Origin: Glaciihabitans sp. dw_435
GTDB lineage: Bacteria > Actinomycetota > Actinomycetes > Actinomycetales > Microbacteriaceae
Direction of reading: 5' to 3'
Assembly (NCBI RefSeq): GCF_018449675.1
Contig: NZ_JAAVUZ010000008.1
Span: 62,001-126,000, forward strand
DNA length: 64,000 nt
Part shown: positions 28,782 to 37,131 of the stretch, piece by piece
How positions within the stretch are numbered: the stretch's first letter is position 1
Layout: every line of letters starts with the position of its first letter
The notes under the pieces: generated by a model
Database searches by the model: none
What the model saw: the letters and a program-made list of their open reading frames with translations, nothing else
Told to the model about the DNA's origin: nothing
Made by a program: the position numbers and the translations under genes

Positions 28782-29855
28782 CTACCCAGGACCGAAGGAC
28801 ACGGTGATGTCGGTGCCCGTCCAGACGGCGGTCAATGGGGCTTCGGCGGGCACAGGGCTCGGGTACACGAGCTGCAGACCAACGGAGGTGAAGTCCACCG
28901 CGTTGGCGCAGCTGGTTCCCCAGGAGCGTTCCTCGGCGTTGCCGATGATCAGACAGAATGTGTTGACGAGGCTCGGCGTGCCCATGGCGACCCACACGCT
29001 CGCGACGGACGTCGTCTGCACCAGTCGCGTCGACGCGGGATCCACGGGAACGCCCTTACTCGACACCAGCGGACCAATGCCGGTGGTCTTGTCGGCCTCC
29101 GTCTGCTTGCCGTCGAACCATTTCAGCGCGGCGCGCGCATCCCCGGCGCGGGTGACGGCGCCTTCCGTCGGCTGCGCGTCGGGCTCGCCGCCGGGGCCGA
29201 CAGCCTCCTGGCCGTTCTGGTCGGCGTCGAAGCCGGGAGTGCTGCGGGTGGGAGAGGCCGAGGGGGCGGATGTCACGGCGCCGGCGTCTGGCCGCAGGCT
29301 CGCGATTCCCGCGCTGGCGATCGCACCCAACACGAAGGCGCCTACAACGACGACGGCGAGGTTACGGCGGCGACGCAGGGGCCACCACGGTCGGGACGCG
29401 TCCTCATCCTGCACTGGCGGGACCGTCGTCAGGGTGACGACGGGCGCTCCCGATTGCCGTGGTCTGCCGCCTTCCGTCAATGAGGCCGTGCCGGACGACG
29501 GCGCGGCGGCCTGTGCCGGCTCTGCCGGGGACAACAGCGCCCGTGCGGCGACGAGGGCGGCAGCGTCATCCGCTTCCCTCCGCTCAATGGTCTCCAGCTC
29601 GTCGCGGGCTGTCGCCGCCAGCTCTTCTTCCTCGGGAGACAGCGTGCGGCTGAAGGCGGCGCGCAGCAGCTCGTCCACGCGCGCGGCGCTATCGCGGGTG
29701 GGTGGAACCTGCTGCTCGGCGATGCGGCGCAGCACATCGACGCCATCGCGCTCGCCGGTGTAGGCGGCCCGGAACCTCAGGAGGGCATCAGCGCTGCGCG
29801 TGATCTCTGCGAGTGCTTCAGCGGCGGTTCGCGCCTGATTGTTGTCCACGTGCAT
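28782..29855 (-). CDS. Membrane-anchored protein of unknown function, paralogue 2
   Basis: The 357-residue protein repeats the plan of its neighbour: a long charged cytoplasmic region (SRTLSPEEEELAATARDELE, probably helical), one membrane helix (LAVVVVGAFVLGAIASAGIA, about residues 169-188), a Pro/Ser-rich spacer and a C-terminal outer domain. Shared positions include KWFDGKQTEADKTTG, STRLVQTTS, NTFCLIIGNAEERSWGTSC and VDFTSVGLQL. The cytoplasmic part recalls anti-sigma or sensor proteins, but no sigma factor gene lies nearby, so the role is open. 72 nt separate it from the downstream paralogue. Confidence 0.65.
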   Translation of the reverse strand: MHVDNNQARTAAEALAEITRSADALLRFRAAYTGERDGVDVLRRIAEQQVPPTRDSAARVDELLRAAFSRTLSPEEEELAATARDELETIERREADDAAALVAARALLSPAEPAQAAAPSSGTASLTEGGRPRQSGAPVVTLTTVPPVQDEDASRPWWPLRRRRNLAVVVVGAFVLGAIASAGIASLRPDAGAVTSAPSASPTRSTPGFDADQNGQEAVGPGGEPDAQPTEGAVTRAGDARAALKWFDGKQTEADKTTGIGPLVSSKGVPVDPASTRLVQTTSVASVWVAMGTPSLVNTFCLIIGNAEERSWGTSCANAVDFTSVGLQLVYPSPVPAEAPLTAVWTGTDITVSFGPG

Positions 29856-30032
29856 CCCCCGACGGTATGCGGCGAGCGTACCGGATGGGTCGGCGTCGGT
29901 GCCGCGCGATCTGTTCCGGCGCGGCCGGGCTTAGTCAAGCCTCCGGCAAGATCGACAGAAATCCCGGTTGCGGGGTACCGTGGCAGGGCGAACGGACAGT
30001 TGGCACTCCAGCTTTTGACGAAGGGAATCTCG

Positions 30033-30161
30033 ATGACGAGCGACAAGCGCGACGGCGACGAGCGGGACGGCGAATACACCGACAAGGATCTGGAGACTCA
30101 GCCCAAGGGCGAAGAAGAGTCCGGTGAATACACCGACTCGGAGATCCCCGGAGACGAGTAA
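30033..30161 (+). CDS. 42-residue acidic peptide with two GEYTD repeats
   Basis: The short frame begins at ATG 30033 after an AAGGGA site and ends at TAA 30159-30161. Its product is highly charged, with no hydrophobic stretch, and contains the repeat DGEYTDKDLE / SGEYTDSEIPGDE. A strong terminator follows 14 nt later, which supports it as an independent expressed gene. A cytoplasmic, probably disordered protein is likely. The function is unknown. Confidence 0.65.
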   Translation: MTSDKRDGDERDGEYTDKDLETQPKGEEESGEYTDSEIPGDE

Positions 30162-30174
30162 CCTCTCTCACCAC

Positions 30175-30223
30175 AAAATCGCCCCCGTCCTGCCGCTGTA
30201 GCGGTGGACGGGGGCGATTTTTT
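30175..30223. terminator. Strong bidirectional terminator
   Basis: A perfect 16-bp stem (30175-30190 with 30206-30221) with a T run on the plus strand and an A/T-rich end on the minus strand. It lies between the acidic peptide gene and the convergent Bax-inhibitor-like gene and can serve both. Confidence 0.93.
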
Positions 30224-30248
30224 GTGAAGCGGATGCCTCGGGCGATGC

Positions 30249-31049
30249 TTACTGGCGGAACAGCGAGATCATGCGCAGGAACTCGGTGTACAGCCACACG
30301 ATGGTGACGACGAGGCCGAACGCCGCGCGCCATCCGAGGATGCGCGGGGCTCCGGTGCGGACGCCCTCCTGGATCGCGGTGAAGTCGAGCACCAGGGAGT
30401 ACGCGGCCATCAGGATCACGATCGGGCCGATGAGCAGGCCGAGCGGGATGCCGAAGAGGGTGGGCGAGCTGAACAGGCCCCACGCGTCATTGTTGACTCC
30501 GGTGAGCTGCAGACCGAGGTTCACGAGCGAGAACAGCGCATACGAGATGCCAGCGATCATGAAGATCTTGGTCGCCCGCTTGGAGGCGCGCACCTTGCCG
30601 TTGGCGAAGAGCGCGAGCGTCACAACGAACACGACGGCCGTCGCGATGATGGCCTGGAAGGCGATGCCGGGGAAGCGCATCTCCAGGATCGTCGAGAGCC
30701 CACCAATGAAGATTCCCTGGGCGACTCCGTACGCCAGCACCAGGGGAGCGGAGGGCTTCTTCTTGAAGATGTTGACCAGTGCCAGGCCGAAGCCCACAAA
30801 GGCGAACGGGAGGTAGAGGCCGGGAAGGAAGAATCCGACGGCCGCACCGGCGAGCACGAAGACCAACGTGATCACGGTCTTCATGATGACGTCGTCGTAG
30901 CTCATGCGGTCGGTCTCGGCGGGGCCAGCGGCCGGGCGGCTGTACAGCTCGTCGAGCTGCTGTGCAGTCATACCGGGCGTGGCAACTGCCTTCTCGCCAC
31001 TGTTCTTGAACGCACCGTTCGTGAACGCGGGATTGGAGGAGAGTGCCAT
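30249..31049 (-). CDS. Bax inhibitor-1/YccA family membrane protein
   Basis: The 266-residue protein has a hydrophilic N-terminal stretch of about 50 residues (NPAFTNGAFKNSGEKAV is characteristic of this bacterial subgroup), then seven hydrophobic segments, and ends with GLVVTIVWLYTEFLRMISLFRQ. That fits the YccA/BI-1 family. Bacterial members are linked to ion leak and membrane protein quality control, but the role here is not known. It is a single gene. Its ATG at 31049 lacks a perfect ribosome site. Confidence 0.88.
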   Translation of the reverse strand: MALSSNPAFTNGAFKNSGEKAVATPGMTAQQLDELYSRPAAGPAETDRMSYDDVIMKTVITLVFVLAGAAVGFFLPGLYLPFAFVGFGLALVNIFKKKPSAPLVLAYGVAQGIFIGGLSTILEMRFPGIAFQAIIATAVVFVVTLALFANGKVRASKRATKIFMIAGISYALFSLVNLGLQLTGVNNDAWGLFSSPTLFGIPLGLLIGPIVILMAAYSLVLDFTAIQEGVRTGAPRILGWRAAFGLVVTIVWLYTEFLRMISLFRQ

Positions 31050-31134
31050 GGGGTCCTTATCTCTGTGAGGAACGTTTTCTATGAGAAATGTGAAACGTTT
31101 CTGAGAGCAAGTGTATTCGGCGGAGCCCGCTCAA

Positions 31135-31665
31135 TTACTGGGCATTCGCCCTAAGCGGACGGGGAATTCGGGGCGCGCGGCCGATGCCGGCGATCCACCG
31201 CGCCAGCCACGCACTGCCGATCACTGCCACCGCCATGAGGCCGAGCGCGTAGGGCATCCCGCGGTACTCCTGGAAGACGTGCGAGACGACCCAGCCCATC
31301 GCCAGTACAGGCAGAACGGCAAGGTAACTCAGGGCCGGACGCTGGCGTATGAGCAGCCAGCAGAGGAAGGGAACGACGAGAGCCCAGGTGGTTCCGGGTC
31401 CGGTGAGCAGGATCCAGACGACCGCGACGTTGGGCGCCACCACCCAGGCCCGTCGGGGTCCCCGGGCGGGCAACACAATCCAGCCGGCCGCGTGCGCGAG
31501 GGTCGACAGGCCGAGAAGGAACAGCGTGTACGTGTTCGCGCCCTGCAGTCCCACCGTGCTGGAGATCAGCAGTGCCAGGCCCGCGACATACCTGCTGGGG
31601 TAGTAGCCCCAGTGCAGCGGAAGCAGGGAGGCGGGCTCCACGCGAACGCTTCGGGTTGTCGTCAT
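31135..31665 (-). CDS. Hypothetical integral membrane protein
   Basis: The 176-residue protein contains about six hydrophobic segments separated by short Arg-rich loops (LPARGPRRAW, LIRQRPALSY) and an N-terminal VEPASLLPLHWGYYPSRYVAG segment. I do not recognise a family. I chose the ATG at 31665, because a -10 box ends 7 nt before it, over an ATG at 31704 that precedes it in frame. Confidence 0.65.
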   Translation of the reverse strand: MTTTRSVRVEPASLLPLHWGYYPSRYVAGLALLISSTVGLQGANTYTLFLLGLSTLAHAAGWIVLPARGPRRAWVVAPNVAVVWILLTGPGTTWALVVPFLCWLLIRQRPALSYLAVLPVLAMGWVVSHVFQEYRGMPYALGLMAVAVIGSAWLARWIAGIGRAPRIPRPLRANAQ

Positions 31666-31672
31666 GATCGAC

Positions 31673-31678
31673 AGCCTA
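31673..31678 (-). promoter_or_regulatory. -10 box TAGGCT of a leaderless transcript
   Basis: On the minus strand TAGGCT, preceded by TTTA, ends 7 nt before the ATG at 31665. Same layout as rarD and guaB3. Confidence 0.55.
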
Positions 31679-31729
31679 TAAACAGTCGGGACACGACAAA
31701 GCACAAAGAAACACTCAGGGCGTTTGCCG

Positions 31730-31735
31730 TACCTT
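31730..31735 (+). promoter_or_regulatory. -10 box TACCTT of a leaderless transcript
   Basis: TACCTT is followed by exactly 6 nt and the GTG at 31742. No ribosome site precedes that GTG. Confidence 0.6.
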
Positions 31736-31741
31736 GGTGGG

Positions 31742-32752
31742 GTGACTAAACGACCGCTCGTGATCGCGCACCGTGGGGCCAGTGGCTACCGACCCGAACA
31801 CTCGAGGGCAGCCTACGAGCTGGCGATCGAGCTGGGCGCCGATGCGCTCGAGCCCGACATCGTCTCCACGCGTGACGGCGTCCTCGTGCTGCGTCACGAC
31901 AACGAGATCTCGGGCACCACCGACATCGCCACGAACCCCAAGTTTGCCGACCGCAAGACAACGAAGGTTGTCGACGGCGTCGAGCTCACCGGATGGTTCA
32001 TCGAGGACTTCACCTGGGATGAGCTCGCCAAGGTACGCACCATGGAGCGTCTGCCCAAGCTGCGCCGGGGCAGCACGACATTCATCGGCGGCGGAGGCAT
32101 CCTGCGTCTCACCGACCTCCTCGAGCTGATTGACGCGGCAGACCGCCCCATCATGCTGGTTGCCGAGATCAAGCACCCCACCTACTTTGCCTCGATCGGA
32201 CTGCATCTCGACGAGATGTTCGCGGCCGTGATGGCCGACTGGGCGACTCCCACCAACCTCGTGGTCGAGTCGTTCGAGCAGTCGGTGCTCGGCAAGATTC
32301 GTGCGCGCGGCATCCCGGGTCACTACGTCTTCCTCGCGGATGATGAGGGATCGCCCGCGGACCTCGTCGCGGCCATGGGAGCGAAGGCACCCAGCTATGC
32401 CGAACACCTCACGAACGAGGGCCTCGCCCGCCTCGCGCTCAGCGTCGACGGCGTGAGCGTCGCCAAGTCCCTGATTTTGAAGACGGATGACGAGGGCCAC
32501 GTCATCGGTACGACCGACCTCGTTGCCCGTGCTCACGCACTCGGTCTCACCGCCTGGACGTTCACCCTGCGCGCTGAGAACCACTTCCTGGCTCCGAACC
32601 TGCGCAAGGGCAAGGCGGACAACATGTACGGCGACTGGCGCCGGGAGTTCCGGCTGATCATGGATACCGGAATCGACGGGGTCTTCGCGGACCAGCCCGA
32701 CCTCGCCCTGCAGGCCCGTGACACGGAACCGACTGTCGTAGGTCCCGCCTAG
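31742..32752 (+). CDS. Glycerophosphodiester phosphodiesterase family protein
   Basis: The 336-residue protein has the GDPD TIM-barrel signature: VIAHRGASGYRPEHSRAAY with the catalytic His-Arg, then ALEPDIVSTRDGVLVLRHD containing the metal-binding Glu/Asp and second His. It lacks a signal peptide, so it should act in the cytoplasm on glycerophosphodiesters, giving glycerol-3-phosphate and an alcohol. The GTG at 31742 is leaderless. The downstream helicase gene begins 13 nt after the stop codon but has its own possible -10 box. Confidence 0.88.
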   Translation: MTKRPLVIAHRGASGYRPEHSRAAYELAIELGADALEPDIVSTRDGVLVLRHDNEISGTTDIATNPKFADRKTTKVVDGVELTGWFIEDFTWDELAKVRTMERLPKLRRGSTTFIGGGGILRLTDLLELIDAADRPIMLVAEIKHPTYFASIGLHLDEMFAAVMADWATPTNLVVESFEQSVLGKIRARGIPGHYVFLADDEGSPADLVAAMGAKAPSYAEHLTNEGLARLALSVDGVSVAKSLILKTDDEGHVIGTTDLVARAHALGLTAWTFTLRAENHFLAPNLRKGKADNMYGDWRREFRLIMDTGIDGVFADQPDLALQARDTEPTVVGPA

Positions 32753-32755
32753 AAT
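32750..32755 (+). promoter_or_regulatory. Possible -10 box (TAGAAT) for the helicase gene
   Basis: TAGAAT overlaps the GDPD stop codon and ends 10 nt before the ATG at 32766. A transcript from it would have a leader of only about 3-4 nt. Confidence 0.45.
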
Positions 32756-32765
32756 TACTCAGGCC

Positions 32766-35270
32766 ATGACCTTTGTCTTAGACCCCTTTGAGTCCGAACC
32801 GTCCAAGTTCGGCCCGCCGCAAATTCAGGGGCAGACATCTGCCGGGGGTCGCGGTTCCGGTCAGCAGGGTGGGCACACGTTCACCGATGCGCTGCTCGAC
32901 GGGTTGAACCCGCAGCAGCGCGAAGCAGTGCTGTACCGGGGTCCCTCGCTGCTGATCGTGGCCGGGGCCGGTTCCGGTAAGACCAGCGTGCTCACCCGCC
33001 GCATCGCCGGGCTCCTCGAGAGCCGCGAGGCGTGGCCGAGCCAGATTCTCGCGATCACGTTCACCAACAAGGCCGCCGCCGAGATGCGCGAACGTGTGCA
33101 GCAGCTGGTCGGCCGCCAGCAGGCCGAGGGAATGTGGATCTCCACCTTCCACTCCGCGTGCGTGCGAATCCTCCGTCGCGAGGCCGAGAACTTCGGGTTC
33201 ACCAAGAGCTTCACGATTTATGATTCCGCCGACAGCAGGGCACTTCTCAAGAGGATCATCAAGGAGCTGAACGCCGACACGCTGGGGTTCACCGTCAGCC
33301 AGGCATCCGGCAAAATCTCCAAGCTCAAGAACGAGCTGCAAGACGTCGAGTCGTACGCCCGCGGGGCGAATTTCAACGACCCGAACGAGGCGATGTTCCT
33401 TGAGATCTTCCGCCAGTACACGCGGTCACTGGCCAGCGCCAATGCCTTCGACTTCGATGACCTCATCGGTCAGACCGTCTACCTGTTCCGTGCGTTCCCG
33501 CAGGTGGCCGCGCTCTACCAGCGCCGATTCCGTCACATCCTCGTCGACGAGTACCAGGACACGAACCACGCGCAGTACGCGCTCATCCGCGAACTGACCC
33601 GTCCGGTCAACCAGGGCGACCTTCCGCTCGACCTGCAGGGCAAGGGCCACCTCGACGCGGCATCCCTCACCGTCGTCGGTGACAGCGACCAGTCGATCTA
33701 CGCGTTCCGCGGTGCCGACATCCGCAACATCGTGGAATTCGAGCGCGACTTCCCGAACTCCAGCGTCATCCTGCTCGAGCAGAACTACCGCTCGACGCAG
33801 AACATTCTCGACGCCGCCAACTCGGTGATCTCGAACAACTTCGACCGCAAAGACAAGAAGCTGTTCACGACCGTCGGCTCCGGCGAGAAGATCGTCGGCT
33901 TCACCGGGTACTCCGGTCACGATGAGGCGCAGTTCGTCGCGGACGAGATCACCGCGTTGCACGAGCAGGGTGTTGCGTACAAAGACATCGCCGTCTTCTA
34001 CCGCACGAACGCGCAGACGCGTGCGCTCGAAGACATCTTCATCCGCTCGGCGCTTCCCTACCGGGTGCTCGGCGGCACCAAGTTCTACGAGCGCGCCGAG
34101 ATCAAGGACGCCATGGCGTACCTGATCACGATCGCCAACCCGCAGGACCCGATGGCACTGCGCCGCGTGATGAACACGCCCAAGCGCGGCATCGGCCCCG
34201 CCACCGAGGCCGCGCTGCAGAACTTCGCGGACAACCACGACACCACCCTGCGCGACGCGATGCGCAACGCCGACGCCCTCGGCCTCGGCCCCAAGGTCAC
34301 CGGCGCGATCATGTCGCTCGCGGCCATGCTCGACGAGGTCAGTGCGACAGTCGATGTGCCCGAAGGCACCGTGTCGGCCTCGGCGGCCGACGTGCTGAAG
34401 ACACTGCTCGACCGCACGGGCTTCATCGAGTCGCTGCGGGCATCCCGCGACCCGCAAGACGAGGCCCGCGCCGAGAACGTCGAGGAGCTCCTGTCGGTGA
34501 CGAAGGAGTTCCAGAAGAACAACCCGACCGGCACGCTGCTCGACTTCCTGACCGAGGTCTCGCTCGTTGCCGCAGCGGACGATCTGGATGACACGAGCGG
34601 AACCGTCTCGCTCATGACCCTGCACACCGCCAAGGGCCTCGAGTACGAGGCGGTGTTCCTCACGGGCATCGAGGAAGACCTTCTGCCCCACCGCATGTCC
34701 GCGGGTGAGCCGGGCGGTCCCGCAGAGGAGCGGCGCCTGTTCTACGTGGGCATCACGCGGGCCCGCAAGCGCCTGTACCTGTCGCTCGCCATGACGCGCG
34801 CGCAGTTCGGTGAGGTCAACGTCGCGATGCCCAGCCGCTACCTGCAGGAGATTCCGCCGGAGCTCATCGACTGGCGCCAGTCGCCGGGCGAGGCCACGAG
34901 TCGCGGTGGCACCCAGCCCCGTGCGCTCAACGCCCGCCGCGGTGCGTTCGGGGCCGAGGCCACCGGCATCACCGGTACCGGCTCGGGTTACGAGTTCGGC
35001 TCCAGCGGCCCCAGCGCCACGGCTCTCGCCCGCGCCGCCCGCAAGGAGGCCGCATCCAAGGTCGAGTGGGCGAACAAGGTCACCGGAACCGTGCGCGACA
35101 ACGGCGACCTCACTCTCACGACCGGCGACCGCGTGCGGCACATCGACTTCGGCGATGGCCGCGTCACCGCCGTCACTGGCGAGGGTGCCAAGCGCGTTGC
35201 CGAGGTGCAGTTCGACACGGCGGGACGCAAGCGCCTGCTCATCAAGATCGCGCCGATCGAAAAGATCTAG
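32766..35270 (+). CDS. pcrA: ATP-dependent DNA helicase PcrA/UvrD
   Basis: The 834-residue superfamily 1A helicase unwinds DNA 3'-5' in repair and replication restart. Motifs in order: Q-motif LNPQQREAV, Walker A AGAGSGKTS, motif Ia TFTNKAAAEMRER, Walker B ILVDEYQDTN, motif III GDSDQSIYAFRGAD, motif IV EQNYRST, motif V LMTLHTAKGLEYEAVFLTG and motif VI YVGITRARKRLYL. A C-terminal Tudor-like segment (GDRVRHIDFGDGRVTAV) is the region that contacts RNA polymerase in PcrA. The length is normal. Its end overlaps the convergent hmuV by 4 nt. Confidence 0.95.
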   Translation: MTFVLDPFESEPSKFGPPQIQGQTSAGGRGSGQQGGHTFTDALLDGLNPQQREAVLYRGPSLLIVAGAGSGKTSVLTRRIAGLLESREAWPSQILAITFTNKAAAEMRERVQQLVGRQQAEGMWISTFHSACVRILRREAENFGFTKSFTIYDSADSRALLKRIIKELNADTLGFTVSQASGKISKLKNELQDVESYARGANFNDPNEAMFLEIFRQYTRSLASANAFDFDDLIGQTVYLFRAFPQVAALYQRRFRHILVDEYQDTNHAQYALIRELTRPVNQGDLPLDLQGKGHLDAASLTVVGDSDQSIYAFRGADIRNIVEFERDFPNSSVILLEQNYRSTQNILDAANSVISNNFDRKDKKLFTTVGSGEKIVGFTGYSGHDEAQFVADEITALHEQGVAYKDIAVFYRTNAQTRALEDIFIRSALPYRVLGGTKFYERAEIKDAMAYLITIANPQDPMALRRVMNTPKRGIGPATEAALQNFADNHDTTLRDAMRNADALGLGPKVTGAIMSLAAMLDEVSATVDVPEGTVSASAADVLKTLLDRTGFIESLRASRDPQDEARAENVEELLSVTKEFQKNNPTGTLLDFLTEVSLVAAADDLDDTSGTVSLMTLHTAKGLEYEAVFLTGIEEDLLPHRMSAGEPGGPAEERRLFYVGITRARKRLYLSLAMTRAQFGEVNVAMPSRYLQEIPPELIDWRQSPGEATSRGGTQPRALNARRGAFGAEATGITGTGSGYEFGSSGPSATALARAARKEAASKVEWANKVTGTVRDNGDLTLTTGDRVRHIDFGDGRVTAVTGEGAKRVAEVQFDTAGRKRLLIKIAPIEKI

Positions 35271-36055
35271 CGGGCGAAGCGCGTGCGCGCCGGGATGACG
35301 AGTGGATGCCCCGTGGTCGGGTGCTCCACGACGTCGATCGCGTGTGCGTAGACCCGACTCAGGATCTCGCTCGTCATGACGTCGGCGGGTGGGCCGGCGG
35401 CAACCACGCGCCCGCGCTCGAGGATCACCACGTGGTCGGCGTGGGTCGCGGCGGCGTCCAGATCGTGCATGACGATGGCGACCGCGCCACCGGCGGCGGC
35501 GAGTTCGCCCGCCAGCTCAAGCACGCGTTCCTGGTGGGCGATGTCGAGTGCCGCGGTGGGCTCGTCGAGCAGCACGATCGGGGAGCGCTGGGCGATAACC
35601 CGGGCGAGGGCCGCACGGGCCTGCTCCCCGCCGGAGAGCGTCGTCACATCCCGCCCGGCCAGCTGCACGATGTCGGTCTGCTCGAGGGCCGACTCCACGA
35701 TCGCCTCATCGTCGGCCGCGTCATCCGTCGACCGCCAGGCGGAACGTCCCATGGTCACGACCTCCCGCACCGTGTAGGAAAACGCGACCGCCGACTGCTG
35801 CAGCAGCACGCTGCGCCTGCGGGCAAGGTCGGCCACGGAGATGGAGCCGAGCGCGTCGGCCCCAAGCCCCACGCTGCCCGTGGTCGGCTGGATGTCCCCG
35901 GCGAGGATGCCGAGCAGCGTGGACTTGCCGGCGCCGTTCGGACCGATGATGGCGGTAACGGAACCGGATGCCACGGAGATATCGACATCGTCGAGCAGGC
36001 GCATCCCGCGCACGGCGTAAGAGATTCCCGTGGCGTGCAGAGCCGGCCGGGTCAC
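35267..36055 (-). CDS. hmuV: Haem ABC transporter ATP-binding protein HmuV
   Basis: The 262-residue ATPase of the haem importer has Walker A GPNGAGKST, signature LSGGEQARAALARVIAQ, Walker B IVLLDEPTAALD and the H-loop MHDLDAAATHADHV. It starts with GTG at 36055, where GTGA overlaps the hmuU stop codon. It is the last gene of the iron-regulated htaA-hmuTUV operon and drives haem transport through HmuU. Confidence 0.92.
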   Translation of the reverse strand: MTRPALHATGISYAVRGMRLLDDVDISVASGSVTAIIGPNGAGKSTLLGILAGDIQPTTGSVGLGADALGSISVADLARRRSVLLQQSAVAFSYTVREVVTMGRSAWRSTDDAADDEAIVESALEQTDIVQLAGRDVTTLSGGEQARAALARVIAQRSPIVLLDEPTAALDIAHQERVLELAGELAAAGGAVAIVMHDLDAAATHADHVVILERGRVVAAGPPADVMTSEILSRVYAHAIDVVEHPTTGHPLVIPARTRFAR

Positions 36056-37131
36056 GACAGGCCCGATCCGGACCGGAGGGACTTGCGCATGAGGATGAAG
36101 AAGACGGGGCCGCCGACGAGGGCCGTGAACATGCCGATGGGCAGGTCGGCGAAGGGAACGAGCGTGCGGGCAAGCACGTCCGAGAGGCTGATGAGTACTG
36201 CACCGCCGAGCGCGCTCGCCGGGATCAGCGCACGGTGCGAGGGGCCGACGATCAGGCGGAGCAGGTGGGGGATGATGAGCCCCACGAACGCGATGATGCC
36301 CGCGTAGGCGACTGCCGCCGACGTGAGGATCGCCACACACACGATCGACAGGATGCGCAGGCGTTCGACGTTGACGCCGAGGTGACGTGCCTGGCGCTCG
36401 CCGAGGGCGAGCAGGTCGAGCTTGCGGGCAGCGAACAGCGCGCCGCCGAGGCCCACCACGAGGAACGGGAGGGTCGTGCCGACCGCCAGCCAGGAGGCGC
36501 CGTTGAGCGAGCCGAGTTGCCAGAACACGATCTGTTCACGGCTGGCGGTGTCGGCGAGGAAGACGCACAGCGCGATGAGTGCGTTCGCGACGGCGTTGAC
36601 CGCGATGCCGGTGAGCACGAGCGTGAGGATCTGGGTGCGTCCGGTGGAGCGGGACAGGTAGTAGACGAGAAACGTGGTCAGTAGGCCGAATACGAAGGCC
36701 ATGACCGGAACGGTGGCGCCGCCGAGGAACTCGAGGTGGAACACGATCGCCGAGCAGGCGCCGACGGCACACCCGGCGGAGACGCCGATAACGCCGGGCT
36801 CGGCAAGCGGATTGCCGAAGGTGCCCTGCATGATCGTGCCGGCGACGCCGAGCGCAGCACCCACGATGGCCCCGAGCAGGATGCGCGGGAAGCGCACGTT
36901 CCACAGGGCGCCGTCGGCAAACCGGTCGGCATCGGTGACGGGAACGAGCCCGATGCGGCGTCCGATCGACGCGAGGATTTCCGACGGTGCGAGCGGGAAC
37001 TGCCCGACGGTGGCCGACACCGTGATCGTGGCGATGAACAGGATCGCCAGCACCACCACGGTGATGGCGAGTCGCCGCCCCTGCGATCTCACGACCGGCG
37101 CCCGCGTGGGCGCCGGTGCCGCTACCGTCAC
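36052..37131 (-). CDS. hmuU: Haem/iron ABC transporter permease HmuU (FecCD family)
   Basis: The 359-residue permease has around nine or ten hydrophobic segments and FecCD family motifs: FPRILLGAIVGAALGVAGTIMQGTFGNPLAEP in its first half (residues about 74-105, seen in pieces here), and GLIIPHLLRLIVGPSHRALIP near the end. It forms the membrane channel for haem. The GTG start overlaps the hmuT stop codon. Confidence 0.92.
   Translation of the reverse strand: MTVAAPAPTRAPVVRSQGRRLAITVVVLAILFIATITVSATVGQFPLAPSEILASIGRRIGLVPVTDADRFADGALWNVRFPRILLGAIVGAALGVAGTIMQGTFGNPLAEPGVIGVSAGCAVGACSAIVFHLEFLGGATVPVMAFVFGLLTTFLVYYLSRSTGRTQILTLVLTGIAVNAVANALIALCVFLADTASREQIVFWQLGSLNGASWLAVGTTLPFLVVGLGGALFAARKLDLLALGERQARHLGVNVERLRILSIVCVAILTSAAVAYAGIIAFVGLIIPHLLRLIVGPSHRALIPASALGGAVLISLSDVLARTLVPFADLPIGMFTALVGGPVFFILMRKSLRSGSGLS

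Noticed and set aside
33426-35141. 571-codon open frame antisense to the helicase gene
   Set aside because: Shadow of the pcrA frame; composition and lack of motifs show it is not coding.
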